Shown: piece after piece, positions 46,649 to 58,295 of the stretch
Layout of the letters: each line of letters starts with the position of its first letter
How positions within the stretch are numbered: position 1 is the stretch's first letter
Assembly (NCBI GenBank): GCA_030386875.1
Contig: CM059579.1
Span: forward strand, 18,448,484-18,512,483
DNA: 64,000 nucleotides
Direction of reading: 5' to 3'
From: Morinoia aosen
Lineage: Eukaryota; Arthropoda; Malacostraca; Amphipoda; Talitridae
The notes under the pieces: model-generated
Databases searched by the model: none
The model's input: only the letters and a program-made list of their open reading frames with translations
Told to the model about the DNA's origin: nothing
Position numbers and translations under genes: made by a program

Positions 46649-48199
46649 TCATTTGTCATCGGCAGCTGCGTGAAGACTTCAGCATGTTGTCTGCTATGTG
46701 ACGCGCAATGGGCTGGGCGTGCGGGCGGGCGGTCAGTCGTGGTTTTATCTGTCAAGTCAAAATCCTGGAGTTGTTAAAGATCATTACTTACTCAAATTGT
46801 CGCACTCAATTGCGCAGTTTTCGATTCATTGTACCATCTCAATTAATTTTTTGGAATGGTAACAAATATCGTAAAATGGGAATGCACATTAGCACAATAA
46901 ATTGAAAAATTTGAGGCTATGTTGATGATGAGGAAATTTGTCCAAAGTGAGGTGACGTACGAGCAGAATATTTTTAGAACATACTAAGTTGACGAGGCGA
47001 CGCAGTGAATTTTAAAACGCTAAATGTCTTCCGAAGTCGATCAAATCAGCTCGTATAGAGCTTCAAGAATAATTTTGACTTCTCTCGATAGAACACACCG
47101 TATTTTAATAAATCGACATATGTTTTAGAACCAATGCTATAGATTGAAATCTTTCTTTTCAAATACTAAAAATTAGCCTGCATTATACTTCTGAGGCGAC
47201 CATTTCAGCATCTATTTACAGTTTCACACATGCGTAATGCAGTGCAGCAATTTCGAATCCAACACTCCATGTGAACTTTCACACAGAAGTTAGTAAAATT
47301 ACGGACACGCGGTGCATTAAAAGAGCTGCTCTCAGTCACACTCAACCCGTGACAGGCCGTTCGGTATTGAGAGTCCATTTTTTCACAACGCCAAACGATG
47401 AAATATAAAGTTTACTCATGTTACGACAGCAAAAATAGTAAACTATTACTCAAGCCATATTTATTCCTACGGTAATTTGATGAAGCACACAAATATTGGG
47501 ACTATCTTCATTTACATCGCGGGATTGTTATATTTTTAAACCTGAAGAGCTGAACACAAGTCCGCAAAAGGTGATATGAGGGACGCGTGGATACCATGCA
47601 ACGGCCTGGAGCTTCACAGCGCAAATTGCAAAGCTTGGTGGTGCTAAATATTGAATGAATTGCCGTTCTCAGACTCGGTGACCAATAATTGCACGTTACG
47701 TCGGTGGCGATAATGACTCGATGCCTGCGATCTACGTCCATATCCTCGCTTCGTTCTCGACAATTGCGCGATATCGAATGACCCAGGACTCGACTTGTGA
47801 ACTGCACTCACCGTATATCAATAATGACATGAAATTAGTTGACACCCAGCAGCAGTTCATTGGCAATTGTCTCGGTCACGCGGAGAGATATTAAAAGGCT
47901 GTGACTGTATATGGCTGTTCAAAAAACGATTGATCCTCGAGAGTAGCAATTTCAGTTCATGATAAGATGCCACTGAGTAGAATAAAAAAGTAATTATCTT
48001 TACTAACGACCAATGTACAGAGATTAGTGACCTCTAATGCCTTACTGAAGACAATCCAAAATGAACTTTTCAAAATGTCAAGGAGTGAATTGACTCGTAA
48101 ATGCAGAGGGGGGAGAATTAAAAGCGGAATAATACCCAATATGAGGTCTTGATTTACACGCAATAGCACACGGGAGGCACTGAAGACTCTTTGCTCTGA

Positions 48200-48420
48200 A
48201 GTAACGCGCCAATCACGACGTTTACACCCGCCACATTTGCTCGACGAGACGAATTCTGGAGCAGCGATCGCTCTAATCGCTGCGCAAACACCGATGCTCG
48301 GTCGCCGCCCGCCCGGTCTCGCGGCGTGTGAGCTTGTGCTTCTGTTTCTTACAGCTTCCCTGCAGCTGTTCAGCAACGGTGGCAGTGTGCTCACTCTCAA
48401 TTACTAAGGTGACCTCTTTT
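48200..48420. other. GC-rich block in presumed bifid intron
   Basis: Contains CAGCGATCGCTCTAATCGCTG (inverted CAGCGAT/ATCGCTG), many CpGs and TCTCAATTACTAAGG. A 147-codon minus frame has no recognisable domain. It is possibly regulatory; nothing more can be said. Confidence 0.35.
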
Positions 48421-49295
48421 TAGGACTAAGGTACGTAAGTAAATATGCTTAGGCCTCCTGTAACAACATTGTAAAAGCCATCACAAAAAAATGAAATACT
48501 TCTCATTAAATACCTTGAGTGAAGTGTCCGACAAGCGAAAATGTTTGTCACATTCAACCTCCAGAAGCCTAACTTGAAAATGTTTAAAGAACCCAAACTT
48601 GAGCAAACGGAACATTCACGCAGCCCCAGTGTGGCTGTGCATCACTCCTGCAGCCAGCAAGTAAGTTTACAGAGTCAAGTGTGCGGGAGAGCCGCCTAGG
48701 ATTCGTCTTTAAAGGAACTGGCGAAGCTCTCTCATGCAAATGCCTCTCACCACACGACCCTCCTACATACTGAGCAAAGCCTTCGCAAGAAATTACCCGA
48801 GATGAAAGACAAGATTTCCATTGACGATACCCCTCGTTCCTCCCCGTCTTCCCGATCGCCCGTGTGCCCTCACGGAGAGGGAGCTCGTAATTGAAGAAGA
48901 TCGCCAGAGCCTCGCGACCGATGCGCGTAGACCCACGAATGCGCACAGGCGGCCGCCCACTGTGTCGTAGCAGGAGAACTTATGCGACTCCTCCAGGGAG
49001 AAATGTTAGGGTAACTATCAGCTGGGACAGACAGAAAGAGGGTAAAGGTCCAAAATAGCTGGAGCGCGCGTGAGTAGCTCAAGTGTAACCCGACGCTTCC
49101 GTATGTTCAACATTCATGTAAAATATTTTACAGGGAAAGAAATATTTTAGTTTTTTTTTATGGAAAAATACTATTACGGACTGAGTTGTAAGCGCCTAAG
49201 TAGCACCTTATGACGTAAGGTGGAAGCATTAATGCGTAGAGAAAAGTACAGTTTAAATTTTGGAGTTTTAGGAAAGCATTTGTTCAGCCATGCAG

Positions 49296-49334
49296 TATAT
49301 AAGAGCCACCGTATGCTGCACCCAGGTCACCATG
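49296..49334 (+). promoter_or_regulatory. Possible TATA-type core promoter
   Basis: TATATAAGAG (49296-49305) is followed about 30 bp later by GGTCACCATG. The ATG at 49332 has a CACC context but opens only 25 codons before TAA, where the sequence CGAAGGTAATC also resembles a splice donor. The start site would lie very close to the ATG. No coding homology was recognised. Confidence 0.2.
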
Positions 49335-49859
49335 CAGCACACGGGTCATAAAGCACCAATGCAATGCGAGGAAGGAGCAGGAAGTCACCAAGCAACACTG
49401 AAGCGAAGGTAATCGTCTGGAGAGATGAGGCTTCTTCGGAAAATACTTGAAAGAGCTTCATGTATAGTGAGTCTTCTTATTGACCATACAAGCTATGTAG
49501 AGTTAATTTTGAGCGACTGAAAACGCCAAAAGCACAGAACATAATACCTGAGAACGTGTGTTAAGAACCGAGCAGCAACGACTAAGAGAATATTTTAAAA
49601 TTCAAATACCTAATGGCTCATGCAACTTGGAACTTCGAAAAGGACATAGCCAAGTGACAAACATCGAGTCAATTGAGGATCCATTTGTGTAACAAAATAA
49701 GTTATGGATAAAATTGTCCAAATCCCTAAATAATAACACGGAACACGAAAGTCTAACCAAGATCCAGAGGAGCCTAATGACTAGAAGAGCCGCAGATTCC
49801 GCAAATTCGGTCTCAACCGCGAAGGCGAGCAAGAAACGCAAACAGTCGGCCGTATAAGA

Positions 49860-50050
49860 ACGTGAGAGGGGGCGCAGAAATGGAGGTGAGGGGGAAGAGC
49901 AGGCATTAGGGGTGAGGGATGGCTCTCCCCACAGTCCTTTATGGCGGGAGAAAGCAATAAATTTGTTGTCTGTCGCAGAAACACGACCGGCCCCCTCGCA
50001 TCGGTGGAGAGGGAGAGAGAGAATGAGACGATCGAGAGGGGGTACAGCCT
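49860..50050. promoter_or_regulatory. GAGA-rich cluster with GCCAT core in presumed intron
   Basis: Purine-rich plus strand with GGAGAGGGAGAGAGAGAATG (50006-50025) and GATCGAGAGGGGG. A minus-strand GCCATAA core is formed by TTATGGC at 49939-49945. The ORFs found on both strands show no homology. It is a candidate cis-regulatory element. Confidence 0.3.
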
Positions 50051-50972
50051 CTGCGATATGGTGGGACTTTCGTACATCTTCTTTTTCTTCAAAATTTGTG
50101 TTCCACGTCATCGCTTTGTGAACGATCGATAGTCAAAAAATGAAAACTTGTTTGTATGTACATTTTACTTGCTTTTCTTAAGCTGCTCATCAAAATGCTT
50201 GAATGAGTCAAAAATAATCAATCGCTATACTGCTACGAACCTGATTAGCGTTATGTTAATCATAATCTAATCAATTTTTGTGAATTTAAAGTTTCTGTGG
50301 AGCGATAATTCACGGTTAATGAAATTTTTATCGATCATATTTTTCATGTATATCAGGCGCCCTCTGGTGCCGCTCGGCACAAGCCTGTGAAGGTTCGGAC
50401 GTAGTCGGACTGTCGGTGATCCGAAAATACGGGACCAAAATCGAGCTATTCTTTCACTAATCATTTCTGATCGATGATGAGTTTAAGCAGCTATAAGCTT
50501 GAGCTGCAAATAGTGACGTAAATAAGTTAGTCCTTTACTATAATAAACAAAAAATATCATTCCCAATTTAAGTGAAGTTAATTTTAATAAAATTGTGAAG
50601 AAAAATGCAGCTATAGTTCAACAGTGGAATTGACACACCTTATACGGACACTCAACGGAATAATGTAAAAAAAAACGCTGAGAATATCATGGGACACCGA
50701 AACATCCTTTGCGAGAATATTCCACGCAGAAAAATCAATTCCGAACTAAATAAAGAAAATTATGTTAACCAAGAGCGACAGCGGAAAATTTGCTATGATT
50801 ATTTTGATTTCGATAGCACACTCAATCTTAAGCGGTATTTTTCGTTACGGCTATGAACTTAATCTGAGTTTTACATTTAGTGATGGTGATTCATATTCAT
50901 GCGCTAGAAAGTGGGATTTTCCTTCATCAACTCGTTTGAGGTTGATATCAATTTAGCTTCATCGATTCGTAG

Positions 50973-51000
50973 GAGCTTTATCAACTCGTTGATAAAGCTC
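50973..51000. repeat. Perfect hairpin, 12-bp arms, 4-nt loop
   Basis: GAGCTTTATCAA (50973-50984), loop CTCG, TTGATAAAGCTC (50989-51000). A related TCATCAACTCGTTTGAG segment lies just upstream (~50925). Confidence 0.9.
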
Positions 51001-53663
51001 ACATCCGAAATTGAATCGCAGAATACTTTGTCAAGAGTCTGTCCGGGATGCAGAGAAGCACCGGATACGCGATGTGATGCGAGCTCACCTCAGCAAGTCG
51101 AACAGATGAATTTTAGCTTACAGTAAAGCGTTGAATATTTCCTTCCTTCATGTTCGTTTCTTTAAAACTCTGTCGGTCGAGAGCTCTTTTTTCGGCGTAA
51201 TTATTATAATAAAAAAGAGGCGAGAGCTCATATAGACGAAGGCGATGGGTTCTCCAGCACGACCGCTGCATAAACAACACTTGTTAGCCCCGCGGAATGT
51301 GAGAATTTTTAATTACCTACAAAATATGAAGCCATTAACGGAGTTTCACGGGGTGCCACAATAGATGCCGAGAGTCGGATTGCTTCCACCGATGACCGAA
51401 GATCCCAATAACTGATAACTCCTTAAAAACCGCGTAACGAGCTGGGGAGAAAGTCATTAAAGGAGTTAAGCATCGTTGAAACGCATGAACTTTACGATAA
51501 AAAGTTATTAATAAATATTTGTAAAAGGGTTTACAAAATCGCGAGTGGGCAAAAAACACACGCTGTATCAGGTCTGAGCATCAGCATACAAGCAATGAGA
51601 GCTGCGGACTTGTTTTATAAAGAAGGTAGGCAGCGGTAAGCATGCGAGACTAATTGGTGAGGGAACCTAAAATAGCGCAATGAAGGTAAAAATACAGGTT
51701 GGTATTCATTTTTCTTGCTCTCATCATTTTCTGACTAAATTATGAACAATCATTTTTAGTTTAAGTTGAATAATTGAAAACTTAGATATTTTTGCAGCGC
51801 TCCTTTCAGAATGTGATGGCCACATTTACGAGGGAGCAGTTCTTGCCACCATAGAACGAGATCCAATTACGGTGACTTTCTTTGATTGTTATTTCAAAGT
51901 TTGCCAGCATGACGCATTGTTGTGGCAATAATATTGGCTCATTTCCCGTCATTAGCTGGCCTGAGTGATGCGAGACTTGCGTCTGATGTACGTCGCATTG
52001 ACGTTAATTGCCTCACCACCGTCGTAATGCAGCCATTAACAGATGCTTCTCTGCGTCCAGCCTCTGCGCAAACACGGCCACCACGACAGGAGCTGCGCTA
52101 CGGTAAGACTCTTTCTCGCCAAAATCCTCAAACTAGGACTTTTTACAAACAAAATTGGGTTGTAGAGTAATGAAGCGCAGAGCTTCCAATGTTGTCGTTG
52201 TGCTTATTCAATGTGAAAAAAGCTCGAACGTGAGGGTTTTGTCCAGAAAAAAGGTCAACCCGACGACACTTGGCAGCACTCGTTCCAGTTGCTCGCCTCA
52301 ATAAGATTGAAAGGGAAAGCTTCGTTTATTATACTTTGTAACTTTCGTCAGCACCTCTTAAATTCATCGAGCATGAGTTCGCATGAAATTACCAGCAGAA
52401 AACTATTAATTCCAGACGAAATTGAACTCTTAAATTCTCTTGCAGATGAAATCTAATTTGAATTTTTTTTTTCAGCTTCAGCGTAAATATCAGCTACAAT
52501 CGAACTATCCTCGACGGATTTAGCGCTAATATACACGAGTGCTTCTGGCATTGCTCACAACGTAATTCGATTCATTTAACGTCATGGTCACACCATACAG
52601 TGATATTCGAAGTTAATACCAATAATGCGTCTTTCTGTAGAATAAAGCAATTGATACACCATGCAGGGGACCATATTGATACGCTGCATGCCTGCTTGTG
52701 GTCAAAGGTGGTCCCGAAAGGGAATTTCAACTTACGAGTGACCCTCTGATGGTCGTACACTAAATTTTTATTTACTCTTTATAAAGCCGAATGACAGTCT
52801 TATTCAATTTATCTTGGAGTAATTTCCACATTTTCCAGTCATTCTAAACTAGAATAGTAAAATTAAGTTTTGTTGGAGATATATTTTAAATTTCAGTTTA
52901 GCCAACAACAGTTACGCGTTAAGAAACATGAGCGCACGGGCTAAAATTGGAGTCGAAATGATGCTTTACCTGAGTTGACAACACTCGAAGTTTCTACGCA
53001 GAGGCTTCTTCGACTCACGAACAAAATACGAATAACTCAAACACGCCAGGCTCATGCGGTATTTTTGCATTTGTAGCAAAGAGGCACGTTTTCCAAGCAA
53101 GTGACGGAAAAAACTCGGGTGTAAGGAAATACTTGGCATAATCTTAATCTTCGTTGATGAAGCGAAGGAATTGGAAAGCTCGACATGCATTGGCAACGAC
53201 GGCTTTTTTGTGAAGTGACGTTTGGCAAAAGTGAAAGTGGATTATGAATGACAGGTGCTGGCCGAACAAGTACTCGAAATACGAACACAGCTGCTCTGTG
53301 TACCGTACACAAGTGCATTCGAATTTAATAGGAAGATATGAAGTATTTTGATTCATTTGTTGCTATATCTAGCTTTAGCCATTCTTCAGGATATAACAAC
53401 AGGAGAAAATATCGGTAGTTTGCTATTAAATAAGGAACGAAAATGAGTTTATATTGGGAACGTGGATTAGAAAAATTTGGTCAAATTAACGCTCTACTGT
53501 CGGGATAAAAAATCAAACACACACGGCATGGGAATGAGCTGTCAGGAAGATCAAAGTAACATTCAGAGGTATTTTCCACTTATGCGTTGTAGAATGACTT
53601 ACCACGTTGCTCGTGATACGACCCGTCTACGGGTCATGCATAAGTTCTTCGTGCTGCAAAACT

Positions 53664-53759
53664 ACCCATCGTTAGGTCGTTTGGAAAATTTAAGCAATAT
53701 TTTAAAATTAATTGTATTTAATGGACCCATGCAGTTGGTGTTTGGTATTTATAAAATTG
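53664..53759. repeat. Dispersed repeat pair, member B
   Basis: Partner of 8341-8432 in the same orientation (CCCATCGTTAGGTCGTTTGG, TTAATTGTATTTAATGGAC, TGTTTGGTATTTATAAAATT). It overlaps an uninformative ORF. Confidence 0.55.
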
Positions 53760-54935
53760 CTAACTACTATTGACTTTAAATTTCACTTGAATAATGAACT
53801 TAAGCTTTATCCATCGCGGTCAACTTGTTAATAAGTAGTGGAATTGGGTTCTCACAGACGAAGAGGATCTTTCGTTCTCTCGCTTCGGACCTCCTCGTCC
53901 TGAGATGAGTCGTCACAAAGTCACCTCCATCTCCTGTAATGTTGCACTGTTTTTTCCTGCCTGCAATCTGGCTGTAACTGAAATAGTAAATTACTGAGCG
54001 TTCATGAAGCGTGGATTGTTCGATCTCTGAGATGTTTATTGACACAAAGGTACTCCAAGGTTCAAAGACCAGCAATTTGGTAATATTTTTTTTGAAAACT
54101 AGGGCATTTAAAAATTTTAAATACTCGTATGTATGACTTTATTCAAAAACTTTACTAACAGCTAATTCAAAAATGAGGAATAACGCCAGGTTTAGTTTTC
54201 TAAAGGAAATTCAACTAAAGTCACATTTCTTTTAAATAAATTATGAACCAAACAGAAGCGCATAAAAAATTGCGTTAATAAAGAGAATTTGTCTCGAAAT
54301 TTCTGTCTAAAGTGTGAACAAAACGCGAGTATTTCCTTTGTACCTCAAACTACGATATAACTTCAGCATGGTCCAGTATTGAACGACCGCGTTGCATTTC
54401 CCAAAAAACTGAGCGCATGAGGAAGGCGCCGGAGCCAAGATCTCGGATGCGTACGGTCGAAGAGTTGACCAAAAGCGGAGACGAAACAATCGGTCCCATG
54501 ATCTGCAATTGCCGCTCGCCCTCTTAGCGATAACACTTTAACCAAACAAAGTCGTGCTCAGGCGCGCGATTGCAGCGAATCAGCGATCAAAACCCGACAA
54601 AATATACGAGAGAAATCCATGCACAGCACATCGATAACACGCTTGTGCAAATAGGTAGAAGAGAGCAACCCTCGAGCAACGGGAACTGAAAGGGTTGATT
54701 TTGCAGTGAAACCATGAACGTTGGGTACGGATCAACCCACGGTGAGGAATGAAAAACAATTCATCGACATGTTTAGTTCCATGTAAGGTAACGCATGCAT
54801 TGGCCATCAAATAGATTATGAGTATCCTGAAGGAGAGAAGTATGACAGCACTGTTCATCTTTGCGTCAGGTATGCTTGCTCGAGGCTGTTATTAAACTTC
54901 AGGCACGTAGAACTGTTCCAGGATTTTGCGATGTG

Positions 54936-54940
<5 letters not shown>

Positions 54941-54989
<49 letters not shown>
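54941..54989. repeat. (GT)24 microsatellite
   Basis: Uninterrupted GT dinucleotide run. It explains the CV and HT repeats in the ORFs spanning it. Confidence 0.98.
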
Positions 54990-54991
<2 letters not shown>

Positions 54992-57900
54992 CACGAGATG
55001 AGAGCGCACATCGACTGTGTGGGCACTCAGAGAGCGCCGATAAAGCCTTGTTCGAGAACCAAATCAGGGGTTCTGAGTGTGATAAGAGCAGTTGTGAGGT
55101 GCGTGGGCCGATCTTCAAATCACGCCCTTGATCGGCACGGTGATCCCGTGAAGGAGGAATTGATCGCTCGATGCCATCACGGCATGTAAATGGCGTGGGG
55201 TGATCTGCACCACGATTGCTGTCTTTCATAAAATGGGTGTTTACGCTGTGAAAATACTTTTCAATACTCCTCTTTGTTCATAACTCTCAATGTGATTTAT
55301 TTGTTCGAAAAAGGTAGAAGCGTTGAAGCATGTGCTCTTGGAGAAAATATCTGGGTCAATGATCATACGATTGTGAAACAATGAGCAAAACTGTTCGTTT
55401 ACTGTCAATTAGAGTGAAAGAACGTCGTGACATGAAGGCTCCAAAACATTGATGTGTTATGTGCAACAGTATATTTCACGATAGTGAGTTCCTAAGTTTG
55501 GTGCTTAGCAAAGCGAATGGGCGGGAAGACTCCTGACACACCAGAACGAAAAAGCGACCAAGAAACCCTCAAAAATCGCCCCAATGACCACAGGTCAAAG
55601 CCTCGTCCTCAATTGCAGGGCTGAGGTGACCCCTCCGGAATATTTACAAGCAGTTCGGGCCGTTGAGGTGCGAGATAAACAGTCCGAGAGCACACGGTCC
55701 CGACTTAAAGTGTGGGTTGACTTGCGCAATATTGCACGCCCTGACACTGCGATCCTGTCTCTCTATACTCACCGACCTCAACAAATTTTAAATTCTAACA
55801 TTTAAACGCTTTTTGCCTAAATCGCGCACTCAAATTTACTTATACCTGACAGGATTTCAGTACTCGCCGCACGAAAGACACCTCACACTGGAAAAGCCCG
55901 TACCTGCCGAGGGTGTGTGTTCATATGCGGGCACATGCAAGTGGCAGCTCTGGGTCCCATGGAAAGCAACTCAGATGCAGAGTCCGGCTCTGCACACCAG
56001 CTCACTTTTCAGATTGCGCTCAGGATACGCGGCCGTAACACGCCACCCCACGGCGGACAACACTCCCTCATTATGATGAATTATTGTGACGCACTCTCCA
56101 ACAAAGTGAATATTGATGCTATGCACCCAATTTCTACGCTAGCAGCGCAGGCTAATGCAACAGAGATGCCAGTGACCATGGGGAATATAATGCGCTGTTT
56201 TCTCGTGATATCTCCAAAGCCCAAAGATAAGTACAAACGGGAAAACTTGAAGTGAAAAGTAACTGAGAATGGTATCATATTTTGAGTCCATTTTCTCACA
56301 GTGAATTGCGTGCATGAACATGAACGGATGAGAAGCAGGGGTTTAAAATTTCTGTATCAGTAATACTTTTCTTTTCAGTGGTCAATTTCTTAGAGCTCAT
56401 AATATTATTGGACTACATATTCATAAGGGCATTAGTCGTTCTCAAGTAACTACATCATGTGATCGATCATGCTACATTATTTCCCACTCAAACTCATTGG
56501 AGGAATTCCACGAGCAACTTTAAAATTAAATATGCCAAAATTGAACTTTAAATAATGGAAAAATGCATTATGTGGGAAAGTAATTTTCAACTTTCGTTGC
56601 TGACCCCATAAAAGTGAACAGAAATACTAAAAAATAGCAATTCCAAAAAATTGCAGGGCTGAAACCGTAAAGCCTTGAAAAGTGCATGCAGGAAAACGGC
56701 AAAAAAAATTGTGTTTGTTTTCACATGATTTTCGAAATATATCCCACAAATTCTTAACGCCGGACATTATCACGATAGCATCTGATTGAGGACAATTTGC
56801 ACGAGGGGAAATGAGTGCAAATGGAGGAATCGAGGCGCGATTTTGTTGGTTTTGACGGTCACGAGCGGACCAGCGCCACGCGAGTCGTGACTTCGCAAAA
56901 CCAACACCACGGCGATGCAAACCTTCCATTTGTCTGCTCTGACTTTATCGAATATTGCTCGTAATGCAATGCAACCCGCACTTACAGCGAGCCCCGCTGG
57001 CGCTGAGGGAGGGAGCCTAACGTATGGTACTAGGTGAGCTGAGATTTGACGAACCTTGTGAAGCCGTCGGTGTGTGTGACAGACTTCAACGTAATGCGTT
57101 AAAGGAATTAAGGAATTCTCCGAAACTAAGGAATTCAACAAATTCGCAGGTGATTAAGACTCAGCTAAGTTGAGATAATGTTCAACTGAAAACCTGTACA
57201 ATGAGGGTCATACTTTTGTTGAAGACGTATCAAACGGTGCACTTATGAGAGAACACATGACACGTCTCAATCATACGCAGAGGCAGCTGGTAAGTACCGT
57301 GCTACAAGGCCAATAAATCAGGCGCTGAGTGGCTCCGGAGATTCTGTTCCAGCACTCAATGGTGAGATAAATCTCTCGGTTGCGTCGGAGCTCTCCAAGG
57401 AGCTCAGGTTAGGTTTACAACCCACGTCTACGACCCGGTAACTCGGGTTAGATCGTGCATCGTGCGCCGACTTTCCTTAATGGAGAACGAAGCGTTCCAC
57501 AGCTGATCATTTGGGCCAAACGCTAGTCTTGCCCCAACTCGGAGTGATCCACGATCGAACCGTGATCCATTCTGATTCATGTACTGGCTGTGATATACTG
57601 CAAATGGCCTTCCATGACGAAGGGGTAGTGCATCTTTTGATTAATACTCCAGCGGATGTATTTGCGTCGCCAGTCAACGGATAGCGCGCGATGGAGTACG
57701 ATCAGTTGAGGATGTGTATTCTACTGTCTACGTAACTTGCGAAAGGATATCCCTTATTTATAGCGACAATTCAATTTACCTATTAATCGAATCAGAGATC
57801 GTCGATTTCTATTCAATTTGAGGGAAAGTGATATCAGTTTCGCGGACTCTTTTTACTGTAATAATGACATTACTTGCCAGTTTTATACGCAAAACTGAAA

Positions 57901-58078
57901 ATCGGCAATAACAAAAACACTAGACTGGTGTTGGAGACGGAACTTGAGATGTGCATGACCATGAAGCTGTACAATATAACGCTTAGTTGTATTCCTTTTG
58001 TCAGATTTGGCGCTGAAAGGTCAATGGAAGCCAAAAAATGAACTATTTGGACAAAACTTAAGCAGCATACTCGTTTTA

Positions 58079-58295
58079 ACTACTTGACTGCAACGAGTTA
58101 AAATTGAAGTTCATTATTCAACATAAATTAAGATCAATTCAACTAATAAATTTTAGAAATGACATTAAATGGATCGTGCCAGCATTTAATTTTTATTAGC
58201 AATTTATAAAAAATAATTTCATGACTACTGATCGGTCAGCAGCCTTATGAAAATCCCTCCGTGACCACCGGTGGCTCACGTCGCAGTTAAAGTGA
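58079..58295. mobile_element. MITE of the same family, copy 3
   Basis: It shares GGATCGTGCC, TGACTACTGATCGGTCAGCAG, TTATGAAAATCCCTCCGTGAC and ACCACCGGTGGCTCACGTCGCAG-type sequence with copy 1, in the same orientation. Its left arm (CTTGACTGCAACGAGTTAAA) aligns with copy 2. TA flanks both inferred ends (58077-58078, 58296-58297). Its inverted repeats carry a few substitutions. Confidence 0.8.

Noticed and set aside
48584-48946. 120-codon minus frame as a gene
   Set aside because: No known domain. It lies in a GC-richer patch where long frames are expected.
54855-55229. 124-codon frame with (HT)n, and the opposite (CV)n frame
   Set aside because: Both are translations of the (GT)24 microsatellite.
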